From NCBI GenBank assembly GCA_001600615.1, contig BCKK01000001.1, positions 2,395,082-2,459,081 on the forward strand: a stretch of 64,000 nt of DNA. Reading direction: 5' to 3'. The stretch is from Dioszegia crocea (Eukaryota; Basidiomycota; Tremellomycetes; Tremellales; Bulleribasidiaceae). Below, one piece after another: positions 11,855 through 23,141 of the stretch. A program made the translations under genes and the position numbers. Position 1 is the first letter of the stretch, and every line of letters starts with the position of its first letter. The notes beneath the pieces were generated by a model that saw only the letters and a list, made by a program, of their open reading frames with translations, searched no databases and was not told where the DNA came from.

Positions 11855-12589
11855 GATGTCTGTAGGTCGAATGTAAAGGTGATGCAGAATCAAGATTTTC
11901 GGGATTCGAGATTGAGGTTGGATTTCGAGATAGATCGGATAGAGTATAGTTTCGAGTGCGGGAAAAACGACGGGAGAAGAATCTAGATCAGCTATACGTC
12001 CTCCTGCATTCGCTATCGTCCAGCAAAAGGATCGATCACGCACATGTATTTGATGTAAGGAGAAGAGTCAAGGAGGGCGGGTATAGCTAATAGGGCGATT
12101 GTGCACAAATCTAGCCGTTGGCGCGGAAGGAATTTCGCCACATTCACTGCCCTGTCGGCGTTATCTCATCTGGGTGGCACGCGGGGAATAAACTGCTTCC
12201 CGGTGATTTATTGATTTTATCCCAGCTCTCGCCACTGGCGCGCCTGCCCTTTGCTTGACTCATGGATGAATTTGCCCTCTTCCATACCTCGATGCATCGT
12301 TCGGCGATGCTCTTCCCTTGACCCATCCAGGCTGAAGGAAGAAACGGAGCGAGGTCAGACCAGTCCTTCAAACGATCGTCAAACATCCGACTATACATGC
12401 TTCAGGAGGGAATCTACACCGGACATCTACGTCTCAGCTGTCCCTCTTGGCGCTGTCGAACTAGCTTGACGAACATACTTTCATTTTGACGATGCTATGC
12501 ATATTGCAGGATTATACAGTGTATAGGAAGTACAACAGGCAAGAAGGATTAACTGGACGAGAGATGCGAAGCCTTGCGGAAGAATCCCC
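11855..12589. other. Promoter side of RPS15 and 3' region of DPB2
   Basis: A 735-bp gap between two minus-strand genes. It holds the RPS15 promoter/5' UTR next to 11855 and the 3' flank of DPB2. Short frames such as 12144-12398 (minus) lack recognisable content. No RNA gene was detected. Confidence 0.5.
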
Positions 12590-14974
12590 TTAATCAAGCG
12601 TTAAAGCGCTACGGCAGTCAGCTTTTGCGACCATGCACCGCGATTCTCGCCACCTGACTGTACTCACCTTCGCTCACTCCGGCCCGTTGCCGGATAATAC
12701 ATGGCCCACTCAAACTCTCCCCCACCCGCAGCGTCAGCCTGTGTGCTTCCTCTTCCCCCTCCGCCCCCAGCTCCTCCTCCACCGCCCCCACAAACAAATC
12801 GTCCAGGATTGAAGACATGACAACCCTCATACGTCAACTCGTACCGCTCATACTTGTCTGCAAGCACGATCGACGTGGGCATGGGGTATAGGCGAAGCGC
12901 GTGGTCGTGCTCCCAAATTGTCGGTCGGATCGCTAGGGGAAGTGGGGAGAGGTGGATCTGGTCCAAGACGGTCTGGACGAGCTGAATCATCAGCTTGATC
13001 TTATACTCGCCGATGCACGATGCAACTGACAAATCGCTTCATGTCCGCTTCCTCGTCCTTGACACAGACCAAATTCCGCATCATCCGCCCCATCAAATCT
13101 TCTCGGCAAATCACAAGCTCTTGTCCAAAGTATCGAATCCGACATGGGTTGCTGACAAATTTCGCTCGCGGTATCCGTGCGGTGAGCCGGGATGAGAATG
13201 TCTGCGGGAGAGGAGGGCGAGGTAATGTCTGGGATGACCATGGATCGAGCGGCCCCGGAACGAAGACGAAGTGTGAGGTATGGAGTATTGGGAGGGAGAC
13301 CAGGAGGTCCGTCAGTGCATTGAAGCCATCTGTACCGGTCAGCCAAACTCTCCTACCACGGCAATTGTCATGTCAAGCCGTACTCACTGGTATAGCGCTT
13401 CAATCCACCTTCACCTTCCCACCCTCTCTGACTAAAGTTCCCACACAACACAAAAGCCATCGGGCGGAACTCTGCCGCTCCGGCATATCCCTCAAACATC
13501 CTCTTCAGAGCCGGCAGAGTCCTGGGGTGATCTAGCCAGACATCAGAGAGGACGACGAAAGAGACTTGAGAGTTGGCCTCCACTGTGGGAAGGTATTTGG
13601 CCTGTACTGTTAGCCTTAGCCACCACGCCACGCGCAGTACATCTGGAGGTCACTCACTTCCTCTTTGATCGAAACAGCACCTGTTCCTAGGAAATCCACA
13701 TGCCCATGCAATCCTCTACCACGTCAGCTTAAGCACAATCTCATGTATTTTCCGGACTAGCGCACCTCGCAACATCCCGCTTCTCACTTGGCGGATGACC
13801 CATAGCCAACACCCGCACAGTCTCCTCAACAGTATACTCTCCTTCAATCAAAACCATACATCCCTCTGTAAAGAGCCCTTCACCAGGTACCTGCTTGTCA
13901 GCTGTATGTCGTCGAGCGTTTTACAGCCCAAAACAGCCAGCGTACCGCATCCTCCATGTCTAAAACCACCCTTCCTTCTCCGTCTTCCAGACATAATCTG
14001 CCCTGCGGATCCCTACTGAGCATCCCGAAGAGCAAGAATAGCTGTCCTACCCTGCCCAGCAAATTCCGAATGGACGTGAGTTTCAAATATGAAGAGCGAT
14101 CATGACCTCCAATGGCTGGAGGTGTGAAGTTTTCGTTCCGCAGGATGATCTAAGAGTTAGCTCGGGCCCTGTAGTGAACGGCCAGGCCGAGGCAAGGGTT
14201 GAATGTTTGGGGATGCCGCACCTCTTTTATGATCCCCCATCGCTCTCGTAGGAATGCCGATCGACTACTTGGTTGACCGCCTAAGCTCTTGTTCTTACTC
14301 CTGACCTATTAGCTCTGGGATATTGACTTGCAGACAAGCGACTAACGTCGTAAACCCCCCTCTGATCGAATCGAAATGCACAGCCGGCATATCAAACGCA
14401 TCAATGACTGAAAAGTGTGCTTCGATGTTGATCTCGGTCGGGTCTGGCGCATCGGTATCGTCGTTCGTCTGTATATCAGCAATAGTTAAGGTCTACCATC
14501 CGCTTTGGGGCGGACCAAAGAGCAAGAATGAGACCTACCCCAAGTTGTAGAATCTCATAAGCTCGCTGAAGAGCCGGTAGGTTGACGAGCGAAGTAGATT
14601 CTGGCATCGTGAGCTTCACCGTGCTTCTGTCGTACTTGTGACACGTCGTCTACACCACAACTCACCTTCGCCCTTGAGGTACTCCCTCGCCCAGAACTCG
14701 AGTCCGTCAACCCATTCCTCTTGTGGGATCTCGTTCTGACTGTGTCAGCTTTGGTTCAGCCATAAGTATCGAGTGGACCATTAGGGACTGGAGCCACGCT
14801 TACATCTAGGAGCTCCTTCTCTATATACTGCAGGGCGGCAGCGGGAAGGGTAAGCGAGTGCTTCGTGGAGAATACCTGAGGAGTGTGAGCTAGTTCTTGA
14901 AGTTCGCGTCTTTCCGAATCTCCCAGCTCTTCTAAACTCACCCTGACGATAGCTGCTCTCATTGCGTTCACCAT
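12590..14974 (-). CDS. DPB2: DNA polymerase epsilon subunit B (Dpb2/POLE2)
   Basis: Second-largest, essential non-catalytic subunit of the leading-strand replicative polymerase; it links Pol epsilon to the CMG helicase. Many exons can be joined: an N-terminal helical domain ([25 protein letters not shown]...[13 protein letters not shown]), the linker [15 protein letters not shown], an OB-fold region ([29 protein letters not shown]), then the inactivated calcineurin-like phosphoesterase domain. The latter includes [57 protein letters not shown] and [28 protein letters not shown]-terminal Gly-rich insert (about 12736-12795) interrupts FNPGRFV...[14 protein letters not shown] and is unusual for the family. 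The last exon adds only a few codons. Divergent from BMT2 across about 208 bp. Confidence 0.94.
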
Positions 14975-15087
14975 GATGAGTAGATAGCCAGACCTTAGGC
15001 CTAGTTAGTTAAGTAAGAGAGGGGCAAGTTGAAAGCTGTAGGATTGCTGTAGGGAGGCAAGTCGCGTGAAATCGCCTCCACCGACGC

Positions 15088-15103
15088 GTTTGTTACGTAA
15101 ACC
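15088..15103. promoter_or_regulatory. Palindromic TTACGTAA element in the DPB2-BMT2 divergent promoter
   Basis: GTTTGTTACGTAAACC lies 113 bp from the DPB2 start and 79 bp from the BMT2 start. The core TTACGTAA is a perfect 8-bp palindrome of the type bound by bZIP dimers (Yap/PAR class). The same 16 bases recur at 25149-25164 in another divergent promoter. Confidence 0.6.
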
Positions 15104-15182
15104 ATCGCAGGTTCGAATTTTGGCGAGAACCCAAGATGACGATCAAATTTGCACCTCACATTATAGGCCTCCGACACCGCTC

Positions 15183-16157
15183 ATGGCCCCCTCGAGGTCA
15201 AAGGCCAGAAAGAAGCCTTTGGTTACCTCAGCCGCGGCCCAAGCGCCTCCGTCGATATCTCGCGCGGCCGCTCAGGCCCGGATCTCAGAGTTCCACACGG
15301 CGTTAAAACGGAAACGAGCATTTGCAGGGGGGAAGTCTGATGCTGCTGTCAAGGCACTAGGCAGAGACGAGGCAGAGGAGGATGCGCTGTCGACAGCGAT
15401 AGATCATGAGGCGCTTGACGCATATCAGAAGCTCAGTCGGGCAGGACAAGGGAAACAGCGCGGAGGGGATAGCTCCAAGGTGCTCGTGCCGTGGTTACAG
15501 CAGTGCCTCGAGCGGTCCAAGGTGCCTGAGGCGCCTAAGCTAAGGTATGTTGGCAAGCCCAACATAGAGGGTGATTGTTACTCATACCGTTGCAGAATGC
15601 TCGAAATTGGAGCTGTTCAGCATGACAACTACGCCAATCAATCCTCTTGGATCGTCAACACCCCTATCGATCTTCACTCCCAGCATCCCGAGATCCTCCA
15701 GCAGGACTTCTTCGATCGGCCCATCCCGACATCCTCGGCAGAGAGGTTCGACATCATGAGTTGCAGCTTGGTCTTAAACTTTGTGGAAAGCCCGGAAAGA
15801 CGAGGTATGATCTTCGCTCGACACCCTTAGGCAGCAGAAGCTGACCTTCAAGGCGAAATGTTGCGTTTGATTCATAATCACCTCGAACCTCAATCAACAT
15901 CCCTTCTATTCCTCGTCCTCCCCCTCCCCTGCCTCGAGAACTCACGATACCTGAACCGCCAAACTTTGGTGGATCTCATGGCGGACATCGGCTTTGAATT
16001 GCTGAAAGAGCGATTTAAGGAATCTGGGAAGGTGGGATATTGGTTATGGGGCTGGAGGCGACCTAGGGTATATATCAAAGGTAAATGGAGTAAGAAGAGT
16101 ATAGTGAATGAGGGGAAGAAGAGGAACAACTTTGCCATCCTGTTGGCGGACGGGTGA
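15183..16157 (+). CDS. BMT2: 25S rRNA adenine-N1 methyltransferase (Bmt2)
   Basis: Nucleolar SAM-dependent enzyme; the yeast enzyme makes m1A2142 of 25S rRNA. Three exons. The N-terminus is basic (MAPSRSKARKKPLV) and suits nucleolar localisation. The Rossmann core shows KLRMLEIGAVQHDNY (motif I region), SWIVNTPIDLHSQHPEILQQDFFDRP (acidic loop), FDIMSCSLVLNFVESPERRGEML (motif IV region) and LLFLVLPLPCLENSRYLNRQTLVDLMADIGF, followed by GYWLWGW and a Lys-rich tail. This order matches Bmt2. I chose the Met at 15183 rather than 15066 because the upstream extension overlaps the promoter palindrome and carries no conserved residues. Convergent with the DDHD gene (114 bp between stops). Confidence 0.92.
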
Positions 16158-16271
16158 GACTGGCCCGCCGGTGCACTGAGAGACTCAGAGTAGAAATGGA
16201 ATGGTGTACATTATAATCTTGTATAGCATGTATGTAGTGTATGTACAAATCCGGTCCCTGAAAGTCCCTAA

Positions 16272-18992
16272 TCAGATCGTTGTCGTAGCCGGACCTAACG
16301 CCAACCCCAGTCCGGTCCGCATGAGATCTAAGCGTGTCGAAAACGTCTCAGCGAGCAAGAAAGCCGCAAAAGAAGCATCGGTCCAATATGACGCATGAGC
16401 AGTGATCATATCTGCCTCATCAACACATATCCTCTGCTTTCGGCATCAAGACTCACCCAGGTATTCGCTCGGACCGGAGCTAGGGAGGTAAAAGTCCACA
16501 CTACCATGTGGGTTCAGTGCCGAGAATCTTCGCTCGCCCCTCGATCCTTGCAGCTTTTCTTTTCCATTCGGACCGAGCATTTCGAGACCGGACGGTAATC
16601 TGATTGCCCCAGGTCGTTGAGGTTTGCCCTCTAGCTGTTTACGTAGGGCTACAGGTAGATATTGTGATATACTATTCACGCTGAAACTTGAGCCGACTGA
16701 TGAAATGGCGAGGGGTTGACGCTTCTTGGAGAGCTCGCAGTCCACAGCGGCGTTAAGTTGGTATGCGACCGGATCTGTAAAGTAGAAGACGTTGTAGAAA
16801 CTGTGAGTCAGCTATGGGTCGAGGAAGTAACTTACGAATCAATGGCCATACATCCAAATTTTCCCGCCCGGTCCATCGCCTCGTCCTGTGGTGAATCTAG
16901 AGTCAGCGGGATCGTCAAGAGGAGCTTACGCATAGTCCGTTCTCGTCCTTTCCTTGGCATGATCTGAGCCTGATCTAGATGCAAGAAGATACCGAGGGGA
17001 CTACCCGCTACGAAGAAGTTGGATGTATTGAATATGAATCGATCCTTGGTTTTAAGTATCACCTGCTTTGGCAGTGCAGATAACTCAGGCATCTTTGTAG
17101 GCTGATTCGACAGGATGTGAGCTACTAATGCTGATCCGAGCTGACATGTCAGCTATACCCAGCGTGATCGTACTCACAGAGTGCCCAATAAGATGGACCC
17201 GTCCTTTCCAACCCGGATTCCTCGCCATCCATAACCGATACAACTTATTACTCTGTAGACAAACCGCCTCGATCATCTTGAGCCGGTGCTGCGACATGAA
17301 GAGCGGAATATCAAGCAAGACCGAGTTAGTCAATTCTCGGACGTAGGGTATCGACTTGTTGATGGTGATATCGGCCATCGTGAATCGATTGTCCATCCCA
17401 TGCTTCTCATCCTCCGGCGATATATCTTGATCCAATTGCAAAGACGCGCGCCATTGAACAGGAAGGACCTGTATCCGTCGGTCTCGAACGATTGACGCCA
17501 GAGCGGGGTTCTTTGATTGATTTCTTCAATCAGCACAGTCAAGGGCTGAGGCTCACCGTATGACTTGTCTAAGCTGATTTCCGGCGTAAACAAAGTTATA
17601 GGCCTCATATTGCGTAGCCAATTGTTGCCCTATACCGTGGACGACCAGTATGAGATCCGTACATGGTGAATCCTCCTCTTCATCATCAACCTGAATAATC
17701 AGCATCTTCCACTAGGCGGTCTTGGACATCACTTACAACAGGTATATTCTCCTCATCTACCGCGGAGGAATTCAGGGTGCTCGTATCTCTAGCAGCCTCA
17801 ACGACAGTTGGGGGCGCCTCAACTTCTGGCCGTCGCATGCTTGCCGCACTCCCTCGACGGGACGTGGCACCGCTTCTCGGCTCCTTCTCCTTCTCTTTGC
17901 CCGACGCAGCCCTTGCTGCAGAGTAGCCACGGTAGACGTTTGTCCCGGACGGACGAGCACGGACGGAGGACCAGAATGTTTTGGAAATGTACGATAATGG
18001 TCCGGCCCTTTACTGTAAGCTGGGATCTTACCGGGCAGTATCACAACTCACGTTTCCAACCTACCCGTCTCTCCATCCTCGAAGATGATACCCAGACCAG
18101 GCCCAAATTTCGCCGGTAGGGCATACTCCAGCTTCTCCTCGGCAGCCGCGCCAAGACTGACCGCCGTGGCCAATTCGTGTTTGTATGAAGGTTGCCATGG
18201 TCTTATTTCCCTGAGATCTTCAGCTGGGCCTGGGCAGACTTCATGAACGCATCAAGACACTCACTGATACGCCTTCTCAATCTCTTCTGCGAGATCCCAG
18301 GAGCAGGGCTTAGAGTCATCGGTTACGAACCAAGATCCCCTTAGGACTGAAACTCTCGGGCCTGTATGCGCCCAGAACACCGGATGTAGCGATAGCGACG
18401 GCAGGTGCACCTCGAATAGCGAGTCCTAACACTCAGTATAGTAACCCTTCAACATTGACTATGCAGCCAGACTTACCTGGCTCACTGGGACCCCTCGAAC
18501 CAATTCCAAATTCTCATACTCCTTCTGCGCCTGAGCTACAAGGTCCTTATACTTCCCCTCCAAATCCGGATCCTTCTGCTCTTCACCACTTCTAATCACC
18601 TCCGGCTCACCCTTAGCCATTCCTTTGCCCTGTTGCTGATCGGCCTCGGGCCCATGGTCTTTATCGACCGGATGATCCACCGCGCTCTCCTTGGCCTTTT
18701 CCTTCTCCTTTTGCTTATCGCGCTGCATCTCCTTCTCCTTCGCCCGCTTTTCTTTAGTTGGCGCACCCTCGCCCTCTCCCTGTCCCCACTCCTTCATCGC
18801 CGCCTGCCGCTCCGCCTCCGTCATGCTCACCCATCGCTCCTCTATCCGTTCAGACTCAGACTGCGAGAATGCCTTGTACGTCGTCGAGGCTGTTGTAATG
18901 GGACTAGGCAGCAGGCTTAGATGCTGTGATCCGGCGTGTACCCATCTCAGTTCCAGATACGGGATAGGCAGGAGCGTGGGCGAGAATGCCAT
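16272..18992 (-). CDS. DDHD-domain phospholipase A1 (PA-preferring)
   Basis: Intracellular phospholipase of the PA-PLA1 family (yeast Ddl1/YOR022C, mammalian DDHD1/2), acting on phosphatidic acid and cardiolipin. The first exon encodes MAFSPTLLPIPYLELRWVHAG and a long Lys/Glu-rich, lysine-repeat linker. Later exons give the lipase part: TDLILVVHGIGQQLA (oxyanion region), a helical stretch, and GRVHLIGHSVGSALVAHIL containing the GHSVG nucleophile elbow, split by an intron after the Val codon. The C-terminal DDHD domain follows with all four metal-site-like residues: D in FYFTDPVAYQL, D in GSVDFYLPSS, H and D in DMITAHASYWTD. The end is LALGPATTTI. No transmembrane segment is seen. Confidence 0.92.
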
Positions 18993-19352
18993 GGTGTTTG
19001 GTATGGAGGAATGTCGAAAGATGGCTCGAATGGCAAGTGCGCGGTGGCAACAACATCCACGTCGGTTACGTCATAGAGCTACCGTTACGAGCAGGATGGC
19101 ATGAGATTTGCTAGTGGCTCGGACAAACAAAGCAGCGACGGCATTGGGCCACATCGAGTATGAACGCTGGACAGGATACAAATGTCATACTGCTACAAGA
19201 TGGCGCTGTATACTCTCGCTGCCTCCCCCTACCCCTACACCCACACTCTCATCCGCAACAGGTACCAGCACGACACACCTACACAGCCATACCCTTATCA
19301 TCAGCATGACTCGTGTCCGCCCCGCCCTGCTCGTTCGCTCGAAGATGTACGC
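18993..19352. other. Spacer between two minus-strand genes
   Basis: A 360-bp region holding the promoter of the DDHD gene and the 3' flank of UBP8. Two TTACG half-elements occur (about 19063 and 19084), including GGTTACGTCATAG, which resembles a CRE-like half site. If the last UBP8 intron is retained, the UBP8 frame extends into this region down to 19279. Confidence 0.4.
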
Positions 19353-21342
19353 CTATTCCTGTTGCATGCTTAGTACCGATTGATAACGCTTTGAAACTTT
19401 GAGTCGAAGGACGAATACTTACCTTCAACGGATGACCTGCTTTCCCGCCCATATCTAGTCTCTTGGGCGCTGGAACTTTTCCTGATCCCGGCGGGTTGAC
19501 CGACTTGCCCCCGACGCCACTGTTGGCTGGTACGAGGACCTTGCTTACGGATGCGTAGGCCAAGGTCCGCTTGACGTAATGCAACATGTATGCTTTTTGG
19601 CTCACAACCTCTTTGAGAGTGGTTGGTGTGACTGTATATATCAGCTTTGCTCTCATTAGCTGCTAAAGACCTACTCTTGTCATCATCACAGTGCCACCAT
19701 TCGTCCTCGCTCAGCACGTCGGCCCAGTAATGCCCGCTATCCAACTTGCCCTCGTGCGTCACCACCGCGAAAAGGTCGTAATCGTACAGCTCATCTGGGA
19801 GGTCATCGGCAGGGACAGAGTAAGAACGCATGTCGAGATGAGAGGGAAATCGGACTGATGTCTCAATCTTGGTCGAGGTGGCGTTATGGGCGAAGCGCTG
19901 ATAGTTTAGTTTGGCTTCACCTGCATTGACGAAGACTCACCTTAAGCTGGAAAGACAGAACAGCAGGGATCTTTTTCAATGTTAATTTCCGCGTTGCCGC
20001 TTGTCCTCCTCCGCAATCGGCGCAATCGTAACCCTTACCCTCGCCCAAGTTCTCCTCCGCGCAGAAACGCCGTAGCATCGCCGCAAGCGTCAGAGGCTCC
20101 GCTGTTGGTGCAGGAAAGTCTAGCTGGATATCGAGGATCGGATCGACGGTCGAAGAAGTTTTCTTACATGAAGAACAAGTCACAGATGATAGGAGTGAGC
20201 CGGAAAATGTTTGGTCTCCAGTGTCAGCAGTGAATCGACGGGACACTTACGAGCTATGCAATTACAACTCGATAGCTGTCCTCGTGAGGTCGCGTGGATC
20301 TGTTCCAGGGCAGTGAGGAAAAAAGAGTGGGCGTCTGATATGAGTATACGCCTAGCGTCAAGCCTCACCCTGCTGGCCATGCCCTTCAAGCTCTGCACTA
20401 GCGTGCCACATTGTATACAGCATCGTGATCGGGCCAAAAGGACTAGTGTCGCCATTATGAAACTGTAGGTTCAGCCTTGATCCCTCCTATTGTGTCATAC
20501 CTCTTCAAACGCTCGATCCATTTCACAACTCATACATCCCCTATCGCGATCTTCTCCAGTTCCCGGCTTGCCCACCAACAAACCCCTCGAATTTGGGCAT
20601 AACAGTCGATTGTGTTTCTCGCTGAGGAAGTGTGATTTTAAGAGCGGGTTGTGGATGAATGCTTGGAGGATGGCGTTCAGGAAGCAGGTCTGGGATAGGT
20701 TGAGGAGTGGTCGTAAGCCTTACAAATAAGCATATCGGCCAATGATGTGCTCTTCAGCCCGGACTCACCCCTACATGGAGCCGGTGAACCGCCATATATC
20801 GGCCCGCCCGACCAAGCAGAGTACGCCGTCCTTCGCTTGATACCCGCCGACGTCTGATCTCGGCTGGTATCCGCCTCTTCCTCCACACGCAGCCGGACCA
20901 TTCGGGCCCCTTGCTCAAACTGATCAGGGTAGACCATATCATCGCACAATCTGCAGAAGATGTGACCCGTTTGAGTCTCGATAGCTGATCGTCAGCCTTC
21001 TGTACGCTAGTGGGGGACATACCAAAGTTACAACTACTCTCTTTCCAATGTGTTCGCATACAGCCTCGGTCGAAATGACAGCCGTGAAACGAGCATGTGA
21101 GACACGCCCAGGTATATCGTCTGGGTACACCGCATAGCATGCACTCCGGAGGAGCAGTGACGAGCTTTCTGGCAGAGCTGAGGATGACCGTAGAGTATCG
21201 TTCTTGAACACGAACTGAGATGAGCAGGTTCTGACTTCGACGGCGGGTAAGGCTTACTGACTGCATCAGGCTTCGCACCCGGTGGCGTGGTTAAAAGCCT
21301 GCCTATATGCTCGCATAGCGAAGTATCGAGTCGTGTGGCCAT
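19353..21342 (-). CDS. UBP8: SAGA deubiquitinase, ubiquitin-specific protease Ubp8/USP22
   Basis: Nuclear cysteine protease of the SAGA DUB module that removes ubiquitin from histone H2B. The N-terminus MATRLDTSLCEHIGRLL leads into a ZnF-UBP: C-x2-C in ECMLCGVPRRYTWACLTCSFHGC, H in RTHWKESSCNFG, and C-x2-C in IFCRLCDDMVY. The USP domain has the Cys box (RGL then LSQTCFLNAILQAFIHNPLLKSHF), structural zinc Cys pairs (CSSCKKTSST, YDCADCGGG), a FQLKRFAHN-type block, and the His box HEGKLDSGHYWADVLSEDEWWHCDD. It closes with KEVVSQKAYMLHYVKR. Splicing of a last intron (GTAAGT...ACAG) brings a stop at 19353; without it the frame runs 25 codons further to 19279. Head-to-head with ASK1. Confidence 0.93.
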
Positions 21343-21460
21343 ACTGCCCTTGTCTTTATACCGAGCTATGGAGGGGTAGTGATGGACATCATACAACTTG
21401 TCGCTTTGTCTGTCCCTCTCACCCAATTGAGCTGGTTTACGGCATACCTCACGTGACACT

Positions 21461-21468
21461 TTACGTAA
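21461..21468. promoter_or_regulatory. TTACGTAA palindrome in the UBP8-ASK1 divergent promoter
   Basis: Perfect palindromic octamer 119 bp from the UBP8 start and 83 bp from the ASK1 start. A CACGTG E-box lies six bases away at 21450-21455. It is the third example of this octamer in a head-to-head promoter in the window. Confidence 0.5.
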
Positions 21469-21551
21469 TGCATTCTGAAACTGGCGCGTCGGTCTTCGAG
21501 TGGACGCGACGGTTTCACAATTCCTCTCTGCTCTGTCCATCCATATCCACC

Positions 21552-23136
21552 ATGTCACAGCCACCAACCCCTCACAATGTCCTGCTCCACCCGCCCTTCT
21601 TTGTCATCCCCAACATATCCTCTACCTCTCCAATAAGTCAACAAACGGAACAGATCGATCAGCTCAATACACTACTCCTCCAAGAGATTGATGAGAATTT
21701 CGCCAAATTCCATCAGATCATCACTAGCAAGATCTTGCCTCAGATCAAGCGGTATGCTATTGCTGCTGAGCCAGTGCGAGAGGGAGCAAAGGTTAGCTGC
21801 TCCTCTACAAATTTTGCGTTTGTGGTATGAAAGCTGACAAATCTAGTTCTGGCGAAGTTTCTACGAAGCAGCAGCGGATGTACACGTTCAAATTGCCTCC
21901 GACCACTCCCTAGCCGAGCCTGCTCCCCAGCAGTATGGCGAGGCAGCCGAAGGCGATAGCCAGCAAGGCGACGAGACCTACCTCGCGCATTCGGACGCCT
22001 CGTTCATGTTTGCCGATGGCGCTATGGCGTCCTCTACCCCTCTTCCCGGCCGACCATCCCATCTAAACTCATACAATTCGAGCTTCTCCGATAGCCTCGC
22101 TAGCCCCTTTGACACCCTCCAGCGTCGTCTACGCGATGATCTCCAATTGGACGATAGCGAAATGCCCACACCATCCTTACCGAGCGGGTACGATATGCCC
22201 GTCCCGGACATGCTGGATCAGTCTAGCATTATGCTCCCTACTCCATCTGCCTCACATCCCCCTTCTCAGCGATCATCCGCTCCCATTCAACCCACATCCC
22301 CACCATCATTCTCCTCATCCATCGCATCCACATCCGCTGCTACTCCGAAAGCCCGACGCCCGCCCCCTTCCCGCACGCAGAATGACAATGGTCTGCAAAA
22401 TGGCCTCGTCGATATCCGTACCACTCCCCTAACTGCCAAATTCCGTCCCAAACTCTCCCTCGCCGACCTAGACGCAGACGATGACGATCTACAACTCAAC
22501 TTCTCCCCTCCAGTCACTATGCATTTCCAACTTCCTCCCAAAGCTTCCGCAATCGTCACTGCCGGTCGTACCCCCCGAGCGGCCGAGTCGCACAATCACG
22601 CCCAGCGGATCGTGGATGATCTCATGGATGAGATGTCGGCGGAGTATGTTGCTTCTCCCCGTCTACCCACTCCTGAGGGTCTGCGCCGATACTCCATCAT
22701 GCCCAATGCCAATCCCCTTCCCCTTCCCCTGCCCCAAGCCAATACCTCCCGCAATATATTCGCAGAGCAGATTGCTGGCTCCAGCACTGCGGGGCAGTCC
22801 CGCCAGACCAGGCGGTCCATGGCAAACACATCGTACGGGAGCGATATGGAGGATGTCCCAGAGGAACACGTCTACTCGAACGAGGATACGATGGATGACT
22901 CGTTCGACTCGAACGATCCTACGCGATATGCCTACAACATGTCCACGTCCTCGGCAGGTTCAGATCAGTCAGATGCCGGGGCGGTCTTTGGCGGACCTAG
23001 GGTCCAGCCAGCGAGGTCGGCGTTCAACCTCATGAAGCCAGATGAGCTCGTCACGTTCCATGGGGGCAGATTAGAGGATGCAGCAGGACGAGAAGTGGCA
23101 GAAACGCCAACAAATGTCAAGCAGAGAGATAGGTAG
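21552..23136 (+). CDS. ASK1: DASH/DAM1 complex subunit Ask1
   Basis: Outer-kinetochore subunit of the DASH ring that couples chromosomes to spindle microtubules. Two exons. The conserved Ask1 domain is at the N-terminus: [41 protein letters not shown] and [16 protein letters not shown], the last part joined across the only intron. The rest (about 380 residues) is disordered, rich in Ser/Pro/Asp, with several SP/TP sites ([19 protein letters not shown]), consistent with the Cdk/Mps1 phosphoregulation known for Ask1. The start MSQPPTPHN is the first Met after the divergent promoter. The stop lies 5 nt before the stop of convergent TRP2. Confidence 0.93.
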
Positions 23137-23141
23137 ATGCA

